DNA of 7,789 nucleotides, taken from NCBI GenBank assembly GCA_964493075.1, contig CAZBNU010000194.1, positions 1 through 7,789 on the forward strand, given 5' to 3'. Of the stretch, positions 1-6,769 are shown in pieces (within the stretch, counting starts at the first letter, position 1; every line of letters begins with the position of its first letter). The notes beneath the pieces were generated by a model. That model was given only the letters and a program-made list of their open reading frames with translations. It was not told where the DNA came from and ran no database searches. This stretch comes from SLFT01 sp964493075 (GTDB lineage Bacteria; Hydrogenedentota; Hydrogenedentia; Hydrogenedentales; CAITNO01). The position numbers and the translations under genes are program-made.

Positions 1-74
1 ATTCACCAACACCACATACTTCCCATAAGTCCCATTCTTCCCATAACCAACACCCCCAATGAAGAAACACACAA
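1..74. other. Intergenic region after the M28 peptidase gene
   Basis: This stretch lies downstream of the last visible gene of the minus-strand operon. It contains a short 9-bp tandem repeat array at 12-47, annotated separately. I see no open reading frame, no hairpin followed by a T-tract on the minus strand, and no promoter-like pair of boxes. The operon may continue past the left edge or end there; the sequence does not decide this. Confidence 0.6.
12..47. repeat. Degenerate 9-bp tandem repeat array, four units
   Basis: Read on the plus strand, the units are CCACATACT (12-20), TCCCATAAG (21-29), TCCCATTCT (30-38) and TCCCATAAC (39-47). The CCCAT core recurs at exact 9-base spacing at 22, 31 and 40; the first unit is the most diverged. 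On the coding strand this reads as a GGGACTTAT-type repeat starting about 27 bases after the M28 stop codon. A second array of the same unit lies at 5567-5602, also just after a stop codon. The two share the 15-mer TCCCATAAGTCCCAT. The function is unknown; a dispersed intergenic repeat family is the simplest reading. Confidence 0.75.
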
Positions 75-1304
75 CTACGATAGACCCGGCAGCCCGTTAC
101 TGTCGTACCGTTCCACCATTGCCACCGAAAGGCGCAACGTCTGCATCGTGCATTCTTCGTTAAGAACGCTGCAATCATCCCGCCGGTTGTGGTAGTAGTG
201 GGCCGGTGCATGGTCCATGGCACACAGTGCCGTTGTGGGAATGCCTGCCTGCGTGAAGGCGGTACCGTCAGAAGATCCTATCTCGACCACCGCATCAGGT
301 AGTTCCAGGCCACAGTCCTTGCCTGCTTCTCTCGCCAGCGCGCACACGCGGGGATCATGGCTTACCCGTCCGTTCAGGTCGCGCACATGAACTGCAAAGT
401 GTTCCATCTCGCACAGGGTATCATAGGCAATACAGATGGTTTCCACGTCCTTCCATTCTGCCTGGTGCGCCTTGACATAGGCCTTTGCGCCTTCCAGACC
501 GGCCTCTTCGGAACCGGTGACAAGAAAGACAATTTCCGTATTTTCGGGAACGGCCTTTTCCATGTGAAGAAAACGTGCCAGACCCACCACGGCCAGCGAC
601 CCGGAAAGGTTATCGCCTGCACCGGGCGCTGATACGTTGAAATTGGTGAACAATACGCCAATCATCAGTCCCGGCAAGGCTGCGAACTGTCCCGCCCCCA
701 CATAAAACCAAAGAGAAGATTCTCCGAAAACAGTACCGCCCATAATGGATATGGCCAGCGTGGATAGGAGAACATAAACTACAGACAGGACTGTCAGAAT
801 AGGAAACAACGGAAAGAACCCGGGGAACAACCGATTGAAATTCCATTCGTAGGCGGCATCGGCATGACCACACAGGATAATGCGGCGCCGTTTCTCGCCA
901 GAAGGGGCCAACGATGCCGACAGGTTGTAACTGGTGCTTTTCGGAAATACTAACGATAGAACATGGTTGTAAAAAAACAATTCACACACGAAAATCACCA
1001 TGGCCACTAAAACGGGAACAGGTGACAGCATCGGTGCAAACCAATACAATGGAACCGAACATAGTGCCAGTATAGCAGCCACCATGGGCATTGCCATGAA
1101 CGCTTTCTGCGCCACGGGAAAAGCCTCAATCTCTGGGGAGAGTCCCATGCCGGTAAGTTCTTCTTTCAGAAACTCCTGACACTTACGTTCCCCTTCACTG
1201 CCAGGAGGCCTGGGACCAAACCGTTCGATGATGGTGCGGATGGTGTCAAGACTGTATTTCGTACAGTCCTGTAAATTGGCATTCTCAACAGATGGTATGG
1301 ACAT
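75..1304 (-). CDS. M28-family metallopeptidase with four membrane helices
   Basis: This is a 409-residue predicted zinc aminopeptidase-like protein of family M28. The N-terminal part carries the family-like stretch GPRPPGSEGE (residues 30-39). The expected metal and catalytic residues are all visible: H147 and D149 in CGHAD, D231 in GAGDNLSG, E266/E267 in GSEEAG, D295 in AYDTL and H372 in YYHNRRDD, so it is probably active. Strongly hydrophobic segments lie at about 69-90, 94-118, 165-190 and 199-220. The first pair precedes the HxD motif and the second pair splits the catalytic domain between HxD and D231. Because each pair forms a hairpin, the catalytic parts should lie on one face of the membrane. 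The basic run EKRRR at 137-141 hints at the cytoplasmic side, which is only an inference. The start is supported by GGAGA eight bases before the ATG. It follows the upstream oxidoreductase gene by 61 bp. Substrate is unknown: peptides, or another amide-bearing molecule. Confidence 0.88.
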   Translation of the reverse strand: MSIPSVENANLQDCTKYSLDTIRTIIERFGPRPPGSEGERKCQEFLKEELTGMGLSPEIEAFPVAQKAFMAMPMVAAILALCSVPLYWFAPMLSPVPVLVAMVIFVCELFFYNHVLSLVFPKSTSYNLSASLAPSGEKRRRIILCGHADAAYEWNFNRLFPGFFPLFPILTVLSVVYVLLSTLAISIMGGTVFGESSLWFYVGAGQFAALPGLMIGVLFTNFNVSAPGAGDNLSGSLAVVGLARFLHMEKAVPENTEIVFLVTGSEEAGLEGAKAYVKAHQAEWKDVETICIAYDTLCEMEHFAVHVRDLNGRVSHDPRVCALAREAGKDCGLELPDAVVEIGSSDGTAFTQAGIPTTALCAMDHAPAHYYHNRRDDCSVLNEECTMQTLRLSVAMVERYDSNGLPGLS

Positions 1305-1312
1305 GGGATGCT

Positions 1313-1317
1313 TCTCC
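1313..1317 (-). promoter_or_regulatory. Ribosome binding site for the M28 gene
   Basis: The minus strand reads GGAGA, followed by an 8-base spacer and the ATG at 1304-1302. This is a good Shine-Dalgarno match and supports that start codon. Confidence 0.65.
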
Positions 1318-1365
1318 GGCAGAGCACGAAAGCGATGCCTATGTTATTAAACTTGTGTGTACCTC

Positions 1366-2631
1366 TTAAAGCGTCCAGGGCTCGCGGTAAGCACGGGAAC
1401 GCAGACGGTTTGCCTCATCGTCATCCAGGAATGCTTCGGCAATGGGGTCCCACTTCATGGGACGTTTCAAACGCACTGCGATATTGGCACAATGGCAGGC
1501 CGTGATGGACCTATGGGCGGATTCCGCTGTGGAGCGGGGCTGTTGCCGCGACTTCACACAGTTCAGAAATTCACGCACATGATTGTCCGCCGGGTAACCA
1601 CCTGAATATTTGCGATCAGACAACAATGAAGCAGGATAGGTTTCGATCTCACCGGAATCACCCGTTTCCACCCAGCCTTCATCCCCTTCAATGCGCACCG
1701 GACAGGAACCGAAACGCAAGCCGGTCTTTATCACGAGCTTTACGCCATTCGCATACGTACACTCAACATCGCCTGCGGCATTAATCACCTCATAGGCCAC
1801 CGGCGAAGTGTCATCAGCATTCAATGCCCACTGGCACATATCCACGGTGTGCGACCCCCACTCGGTAATGGAACCACCGGAAAAGTCGCCGTGAGCTCGC
1901 CAGAACCCACCCGTGTACTGTATATTAAACGGCCGCATGCTAGCCGCACCAAGCCAGTTGTCCCAGGCAAATTCCTCATAGGGCGGCTCCGGCTGCGGTT
2001 CCAGCACTTTGAAGTGAACACCAGAGTTCGGCCACGCCTTTTCGGCATAGGCGGTCTTGATATTTCCCAACAGACCGGAACGCGCCAGATCCGCAGCAAA
2101 TACGAAGTTGGACACGTTGCGCCGCTGGGTGCCGCACTGAAATACACGGCTGAATCGTTTTACCGTGTCAGACACAGCCCGACTTTCCGCTATGGTAACA
2201 CTAAGCGGTTTCTCACAATAAATATCCTTCCCGGCACGCGCCGCAAGCACCGACATCAACGAATGATTATTGTCGCCCGTTGCGATCATTACCGCGTCAA
2301 TATCCGGACGGGCAAGAAGTTCGCGTGCATCTATATAGGCCTGGCAATCCTCGTTTTTATAATGATCATTGACCATTTTTTGCGCCTGTCTGCGGCGTTC
2401 ACCCATGGCATCACATACAGCAACCATCTGCACATCGGGATATTGTAGGAAGGTGCTTAAAATATAGCGGCCACGCCCATTAACACCAATAGCCCCCATG
2501 ACAATGCGATCACTGGGCGCTGTTTGCGCGGCGGCGCGTGAGATAATCAAAGGCGCAGCGGCAAGTCCGCCAGCCGCTGTCATTGCATTGGTCAAGAATG
2601 AACGTCTGCTGATAAAAAGATCGTTGCTCAT
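1366..2631 (-). CDS. Tat-exported Gfo/Idh/MocA-family oxidoreductase
   Basis: This is a predicted NAD(P)-dependent sugar or cyclitol oxidoreductase of 421 residues, normal for the exported branch of the family. The N-terminus has a twin-arginine signal, SRRSFLT at residues 8-14, a hydrophobic stretch to about residue 32, and a plausible cleavage site after AAA near residue 35. Export in folded, cofactor-loaded form by the Tat system is therefore expected. The Rossmann fold begins near residue 42, with a nucleotide-binding glycine loop GVNGRG at 49-54. The EKP motif, whose lysine is usually catalytic, is at 140-142. The C-terminal domain holds the SITEWGSHTVDMCQWAL segment, with H261 and D264 in the usual active-site positions. 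An in-frame ATG 54 bases upstream exists, but the start at 2631 is preferred because AGGAG precedes it by six bases and the Tat motif then falls at the usual distance. The gene follows the DUF1080 gene by 58 bp, which suggests its product oxidises or reduces the same extracytoplasmic sugar. Substrate is not determined. Confidence 0.9.
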   Translation of the reverse strand: MSNDLFISRRSFLTNAMTAAGGLAAAPLIISRAAAQTAPSDRIVMGAIGVNGRGRYILSTFLQYPDVQMVAVCDAMGERRRQAQKMVNDHYKNEDCQAYIDARELLARPDIDAVMIATGDNNHSLMSVLAARAGKDIYCEKPLSVTIAESRAVSDTVKRFSRVFQCGTQRRNVSNFVFAADLARSGLLGNIKTAYAEKAWPNSGVHFKVLEPQPEPPYEEFAWDNWLGAASMRPFNIQYTGGFWRAHGDFSGGSITEWGSHTVDMCQWALNADDTSPVAYEVINAAGDVECTYANGVKLVIKTGLRFGSCPVRIEGDEGWVETGDSGEIETYPASLLSDRKYSGGYPADNHVREFLNCVKSRQQPRSTAESAHRSITACHCANIAVRLKRPMKWDPIAEAFLDDDEANRLRSRAYREPWTL

Positions 2632-2637
2632 TGTTTG

Positions 2638-2642
2638 CTCCT
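2638..2642 (-). promoter_or_regulatory. Ribosome binding site that sets the Tat oxidoreductase start
   Basis: The minus strand reads AGGAG, then a 6-base spacer, then the ATG at 2631-2629. It argues for this start over the ATG at 2685, which would add 18 residues ahead of the Tat signal. Confidence 0.75.
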
Positions 2643-2689
2643 GAATAGGTCTATTCCGGTTGTTGTTTATTTTTTTCTGCTGCACGCTG

Positions 2690-5488
2690 CTACTCTTGCG
2701 GCAGCCGCTTGAGCATGATGTCAGTAAAACGAATTTTCATGGGAGGCCCAACATGCAACTGAAAGGCGATTACACCACTGCTGCGTGCAAGGGCCGAATT
2801 ATCAATAATCTCGTGCATAACATGACCATTTATGCTTGATACAAAATGGTTGCCCTGCGCAACAATTTTATACTCGTTCCAGTCATCCATGTTTATTTTC
2901 GCGCCCAGTTCATTTTCGTCCGCAAATTTGGTTACCTTCTTCTCGTCCCCAGGACCTAACTCCAGTTTTTGTCCGCGACGTGCAAGAATGCCGCGCCCTC
3001 CTTCTTCGTAGCAGATACCGGATATCCAATCCTCGTTGGCAATATCCGCCTGATACCCGCGAACACGGTAGCCTTCAAAGCGTTCCGACCGTATTTGAAC
3101 ACCAGAGTTAACTTTATCGCTTTCAAGTTTATATCTGAAGGTCAATTCAAAGTCGCCCGGCTTGTCCCCTTCCCATGTAAGGAAAGTGTTCACCTTTACC
3201 GGGTTTTCTTTGGTGGATTCACCGATAATGCAACCGTCTTCAACACGCCACAATGCAGGCTCTCCAGCCCAGCCATCAAGCGTTTTGCCGTCGAATAGGG
3301 GAATAAATCCGTCGTCGGCGCTGGAAGTTTTCTGCGCCCCAGCCTCTTTTGCAGCCTGTAGATCGGCTTCGCTCATACCGGTGGCATCGCCAATGCGCTG
3401 CAACGCCATGTCCGCTTCGGTCTGCACCGACTCATCCTCCAGCAACGCCATCACCAGCGGAATTGCATCAGGGGAATTCAGGTCGGCAAGCCCGGCAAGG
3501 AGGAGTTTCCGCTCGTCCGCATTCTGTGCCACTGCGACTAACCGGCTATAAAGTGCCAACGTGGCCGCTGGTTCCAACTGGCCGAGACGCAGCAACCGCA
3601 CACAACCGCGCAACGTCACCATGCGATGCGCTGTTTCCGTAACTTCCGCAAATATTTCAGTAAGCTTTTGTGCCGCCATCGTATCCGGCCAGTTTGACAG
3701 TGCCCGGATAGCGCCGTCGCGGATCACAGAGTCGTCATCTTCCAAATGGGACAGCACCAACTGATACGCAGAACTACCACCCAAACGACTGAGCACACGC
3801 AGCAGCGAAACTTGCTCAGCAGGGCTTGCTGCCCCATCCAGACGTGCCGCCAGCGTATCCGTCAGCCCCTGCGGCAGGGCATCTGCCTGCAGGATGAGTT
3901 TCTGGTTTTCTGCTATAACTTTTGTTTCCGGAACACCATTAATGGTGTATTCCACATGAAGATTTTTGACCACTCCCGGTGCAGGATCGCCAAAGTTTCC
4001 ATTACCCACATCAATAGCAAGCACCCCGCTCTCAATGATTCTGGTCAGCACATCGGCGACATCCTTCGAAGAACCATCCGGAAGATCGCCATATACGGCC
4101 TTGTTTATTTTAATCTGTCCTTGTTGCTGGGCAATGCGTTGACACAACGCAACTACAGCGCTTTCCGCCTCCGGCCTCCCCACATCATCTTTAAGGTCGC
4201 CCAACAGATGAAGCATGTCATCCAGGCGATCCGTCGCTACCAGGTGGGTCAATGCACGAAATGCAGCAGGCCGCAAGGAATCGTACTGACTCTGCTCAAT
4301 GATGGCGTCCACCGCTGACACGGCATTGCGCTGTGCCAACACTTCCATCAAATCGCCCCGCATATCCACAGTGGTCTTCTGCATACGTTGAATCAGTACA
4401 CTGTCCACATCATCGCCATGCAAACGGCGGAGCGTTTCCACTGCTGCCATACGTTCCGGCCTGTTATCCGTCTTTTCGATGATACTGCACAACGGTTCAA
4501 TGGAAGAAACATTTCCATGTACTGCAATAGCCTGCATTGCTGCAAGACGTGCTTCTTCGCTCTCACTTCCCAATACGGTGTGCAGCAGCGGCAGCACGGT
4601 CGGTTCATGTCTTTCCGCAAGAGCGCTGATTACAAGTGCCTGCAGCCTGCCATCAAGCGATGGAAGGAGCAATCCCAGTTTTTCCGCAACGGCATCGTCG
4701 TCAAGGGTTGCCAAAGCGGCAATAGCAGTAAGCCGCAATAGTTCGTCCTCGCCCCGAATCGTTTCAATAACTTGGTCAAGCGCCTTGCCCGGCTGTGCAG
4801 CCAGTAAACCGGTGAAAGCACCTGCTTCGATAAAGTCGGGCATCGCCTCTCCAATAAGTTTCTTGTAAATAGCAGCGGCATTGTCACCCTTTATTTGCCG
4901 TGCCGCACATAACAGCCCTTCTGCACCGGCAAGTTGCATCTTCGCATCGCTACTATCCAAGAGGGGATACAGTGCTTCAATAGATTCCGGTGTTGCGATT
5001 TGTCCCAACGCATTGGCAGCATAAGCAACTGTTTCCACGTCACTGTCAGCAAGAAGCTTCGACAGCGCACCCACAGCATGGGCATCTTTTCTCGCCATTA
5101 GGGAGGAGATCACGCCCAGTCGTTGAGCGCCCGCAGTAGTCTCAAGGGCGGAGCGCAAGGCTGCTCCCGCTTTTTCGGACTCCATGTTTTCCAGAACATT
5201 GCGAACAAGATGCGCCTTGTCGGGATTACTCAACAATGCCGTAAGAGGATCCACGCAGGCATCACTACCTATGATGGCAAGGATGCGCACAGCACGATAG
5301 AATTCCGGATAAGGGGTATCGGCTACCACCTGCGCAATACATTCCTGCTCTAAAGCCTGGCGTGCCGCCGCATCGCCATGCACGGCAGCGGCATCGCCGT
5401 CAATATCAGGTTCCGAAATCACATCCTGGGCAATGCAGGTGCCTGCCATGAACACAAGCGTCATTGTTACGGTAACAAAAAATTTCAT
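2690..5488 (-). CDS. Exported HEAT-repeat protein with C-terminal DUF1080 (3-keto-disaccharide hydrolase) domain
   Basis: This large exported protein has 932 residues from the chosen start. Residues 1-20 form a signal peptide: K2, a hydrophobic core, and probable cleavage near CIAQD at 18-22. The C19 context (AGTC) is not a good lipobox. Residues about 45-455 and 540-700 are alpha-helical repeats of HEAT type, seen as recurring units such as LxxLLxDSDxxVxxxAAxALG. Between them, about 465-532, is a non-helical module beginning YGDLPDGSSKDV and containing NFGDPAPG and HVEYTINGVPETKV. It resembles a beta-rich segment found in other planctomycete-type proteins, perhaps DUF3395-like. Residues about 728-930 are DUF1080 (PF06439), with FIPLFDGKTLDGW, a GVQIRSE strand and GYRVRGYQADI. 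This fold is lectin- or glucanase-like, and the family is described as cleaving 3-keto-disaccharides. The start at 5488 is preferred over an in-frame ATG at 5542, because only the former puts the signal peptide at the N-terminus, although its Shine-Dalgarno is weak. The helical repeats may bind a partner or polymer; this is inference. Confidence 0.88.
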   Translation of the reverse strand: MKFFVTVTMTLVFMAGTCIAQDVISEPDIDGDAAAVHGDAAARQALEQECIAQVVADTPYPEFYRAVRILAIIGSDACVDPLTALLSNPDKAHLVRNVLENMESEKAGAALRSALETTAGAQRLGVISSLMARKDAHAVGALSKLLADSDVETVAYAANALGQIATPESIEALYPLLDSSDAKMQLAGAEGLLCAARQIKGDNAAAIYKKLIGEAMPDFIEAGAFTGLLAAQPGKALDQVIETIRGEDELLRLTAIAALATLDDDAVAEKLGLLLPSLDGRLQALVISALAERHEPTVLPLLHTVLGSESEEARLAAMQAIAVHGNVSSIEPLCSIIEKTDNRPERMAAVETLRRLHGDDVDSVLIQRMQKTTVDMRGDLMEVLAQRNAVSAVDAIIEQSQYDSLRPAAFRALTHLVATDRLDDMLHLLGDLKDDVGRPEAESAVVALCQRIAQQQGQIKINKAVYGDLPDGSSKDVADVLTRIIESGVLAIDVGNGNFGDPAPGVVKNLHVEYTINGVPETKVIAENQKLILQADALPQGLTDTLAARLDGAASPAEQVSLLRVLSRLGGSSAYQLVLSHLEDDDSVIRDGAIRALSNWPDTMAAQKLTEIFAEVTETAHRMVTLRGCVRLLRLGQLEPAATLALYSRLVAVAQNADERKLLLAGLADLNSPDAIPLVMALLEDESVQTEADMALQRIGDATGMSEADLQAAKEAGAQKTSSADDGFIPLFDGKTLDGWAGEPALWRVEDGCIIGESTKENPVKVNTFLTWEGDKPGDFELTFRYKLESDKVNSGVQIRSERFEGYRVRGYQADIANEDWISGICYEEGGRGILARRGQKLELGPGDEKKVTKFADENELGAKINMDDWNEYKIVAQGNHFVSSINGHVMHEIIDNSALARSSGVIAFQLHVGPPMKIRFTDIMLKRLPQE

Positions 5489-5526
5489 AGGGCTGCTTTC
5501 TTTACAGGTTGTTTCAAAGGTATTAC

Positions 5527-5598
5527 TGGGACTTATGGGCAATATCAGCGTTGTAGATCATGCAAACACCATAAGTCTTATAACTCCCATAAGTCCCA
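5527..5598 (-). repeat. Inverted repeat, 13-bp perfect arms, in the intergenic gap
   Basis: The plus strand has TGGGACTTATGGG at 5527-5539 and its exact reverse complement CCCATAAGTCCCA at 5586-5598. In the minus-strand transcript the arms could form a 13-bp stem around a 46-nt loop. No U-tract follows the distal arm in the direction of transcription, so this is not a standard intrinsic terminator. It may be an mRNA processing or stability element between the two coding regions, or simply two oppositely oriented copies of a genomic repeat. Confidence 0.7.
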
Positions 5599-5602
5599 TA
5601 CT
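5567..5602. repeat. Degenerate 9-bp tandem repeat array, second copy
   Basis: The plus-strand units are CACCATAAG (5567-5575), TCTTATAAC (5576-5584), TCCCATAAG (5585-5593) and TCCCATACT (5594-5602). It begins 10 bases after the stop codon of the oxidoreductase gene in the coding direction. The unit and period are the same as at 12-47, and here the right-hand units also form one arm of the inverted repeat. Confidence 0.75.
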
Positions 5603-5612
5603 GTTATCATAT

Positions 5613-6752
5613 CTACACATTTTCCCAATTACAGGCTTTGGCGCTTTTCAGCACAGCCTCGCATACTTTCTGAGTTTCCACAGCATCGCGGAATGTGGGC
5701 GCGCAGGGTTCACCCTTTTCAAGTGCGGCGAGGAAATCGGCAAGTTGATGCACAAAGGAATGTTCGTAACCGATCTGCAGTCCGGGAACCCACCACCTCT
5801 CCATGTAGGGATGATCGCCGCCATGATCGCTTACATGGATGGAACGCCAGCCACGAACAGGGCCATCGTCATCATGGTCGAAATATTCCAAGCGATGCAG
5901 GTCATGCAAATCCCAGCGGATGGAGGCATTGGCGCCGTTGATTTCAAAGGTGTACAACGCCTTGTGGCCGCAGGCATAGCGGGTGGATTCAAACAAACCC
6001 AACGAACCATTCTGGAAATGACACAGAAACGCACAGGCATCATCAATACCAACGGGTTCCTTCTTGCCGGTTTCCGCGTGGGTGCGTTCTTTTATGAATG
6101 TTTCAGTCATGGCGGTAACATTGCTGATGCCGCCGTTAATCCAGAGTGCCGTGTCGATGCAGTGTGCAAGCAGGTCGCCGGTAACGCCGGAACCCGCCGA
6201 GGCCACTTCGAGACGCCATGTAGAGGTGCCGCCTTGGGGCACATCTGCGGAAATACACCAGTCCTGCAGGAAATTGGAACGGTAGTGATAGATTTTTCCC
6301 AGTTTCCCGGAATCCACAATGGCCTTTGCGAGTGAAACCGCGGGCACGCGGCGATAGTTGTACCAGACCGTATTGGCAACACCGGCCTTTTCAACTGCCG
6401 CTGCCATCTCTTCCGCTTCGGCGGTGTTCATGGCAAGCGGCTTTTCGCACAGTATCATCTTGCCCTTCGCCGCGGCAGCCAATGCAATTTCGCGGTGGCG
6501 ATCATTGGGCACACAGATGTCCACAGCATCAATGTCGTCCCGGTCGAGCAGGACGTTATAATCGGTTTCTACAGAGGCGTAGCCCCACTGATTAGCAAAG
6601 GAAGTGGCATTATCCTTGTTTCTGCCGCAAATCGCCTGCAACACAGGCTTGTATTTCAATTCGGGGAAAAAGTCCGCCACCCGCTTGTAGGCATTGGTAT
6701 GGGCGCGTCCCATGAAGCCGTACCCGATCATTCCAATTCTAAGTGCTGTCAT
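5613..6752 (-). CDS. Cytoplasmic Gfo/Idh/MocA oxidoreductase, levoglucosan dehydrogenase-like
   Basis: This is a predicted NAD(P)-dependent sugar dehydrogenase or reductase of 379 residues, full length for the family, with no signal peptide. The Rossmann loop GYGFMG is at residues 10-15, the EKP motif with the likely catalytic lysine at 103-105, and the C-terminal domain carries DLLAHCID at 193-200, where H197 and D200 match the usual active-site pair. The segments YNYRRVPAVSLAK (131-143), SNFLQDW (159-165) and the C-terminal VPGLQIGYEHSF (322-333) resemble, from memory, the branch containing levoglucosan dehydrogenase, which oxidises an anhydrosugar at C3. Related branches act on inositol, 1,5-anhydrofructose or keto sugars, so the substrate is not settled. 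A strong Shine-Dalgarno supports the start, and the gene begins only 15 bp after the TIM-barrel gene stop. That coupling suggests the two proteins act in consecutive steps on one substrate in the cytoplasm. Confidence 0.9.
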   Translation of the reverse strand: MTALRIGMIGYGFMGRAHTNAYKRVADFFPELKYKPVLQAICGRNKDNATSFANQWGYASVETDYNVLLDRDDIDAVDICVPNDRHREIALAAAAKGKMILCEKPLAMNTAEAEEMAAAVEKAGVANTVWYNYRRVPAVSLAKAIVDSGKLGKIYHYRSNFLQDWCISADVPQGGTSTWRLEVASAGSGVTGDLLAHCIDTALWINGGISNVTAMTETFIKERTHAETGKKEPVGIDDACAFLCHFQNGSLGLFESTRYACGHKALYTFEINGANASIRWDLHDLHRLEYFDHDDDGPVRGWRSIHVSDHGGDHPYMERWWVPGLQIGYEHSFVHQLADFLAALEKGEPCAPTFRDAVETQKVCEAVLKSAKACNWENV

Positions 6753-6761
6753 TGTAGTATT

Positions 6762-6769
6762 CCTTCCTT
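6762..6769 (-). promoter_or_regulatory. Strong ribosome binding site overlapping the upstream stop codon
   Basis: The minus strand reads AAGGAAGG, nine bases before the ATG at 6752-6750. Its first two bases are the last two of the TAA stop (6770-6768) of the TIM-barrel gene. This arrangement is typical of translationally coupled operon genes. Confidence 0.7.

Larger units (their letters stand above)
5489..5612. other. Largest intergenic gap, with repeat array and inverted core
   Basis: This 124-bp gap separates the cytoplasmic oxidoreductase gene from the HEAT-DUF1080 gene. It contains the 9-bp tandem array at 5567-5602 and an inverted copy of its core at 5527-5539. No convincing sigma-70-type promoter was found on the minus strand: the best pair (TTGCAT near 5565 and GATATT near 5546) has a spacer of about 14 bases, which is poor. 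An internal promoter or processing site remains possible. Confidence 0.5.

Noticed and set aside
12..47. CRISPR array
   Set aside because: The units are 9 bp in direct tandem with no spacers, and no cas genes are present.
2643..2656. Palindrome-like GAATAG-GT-CTATTC just before the ribosome binding site of the Tat oxidoreductase gene
   Set aside because: The arms are only six bases with a two-base centre, so it makes a weak RNA hairpin, and no second copy was found elsewhere in the window. A site this short may be chance.
3746..4318. 190-codon open frame on the plus strand
   Set aside because: It lies antisense within the HEAT-DUF1080 gene, has low-complexity basic content and no domain, and no separate support for translation.
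5488..5489. Lipoprotein signal at C18/C19 of the HEAT-DUF1080 protein
   Set aside because: The residues before the cysteine are A-G-T, and threonine at the -1 position does not fit a standard lipobox, so an ordinary signal peptidase I site is more likely.
5527..5598. Intrinsic terminator between the oxidoreductase and HEAT-DUF1080 genes
   Set aside because: The inverted repeat has a long 46-nt loop and no U-tract after the distal arm in the minus-strand transcript.
5433..6335. 300-codon open frame on the plus strand
   Set aside because: It runs antisense to the cytoplasmic oxidoreductase gene, which has all family motifs, and its own translation shows no recognisable domain. It is a shadow of the real coding frame.
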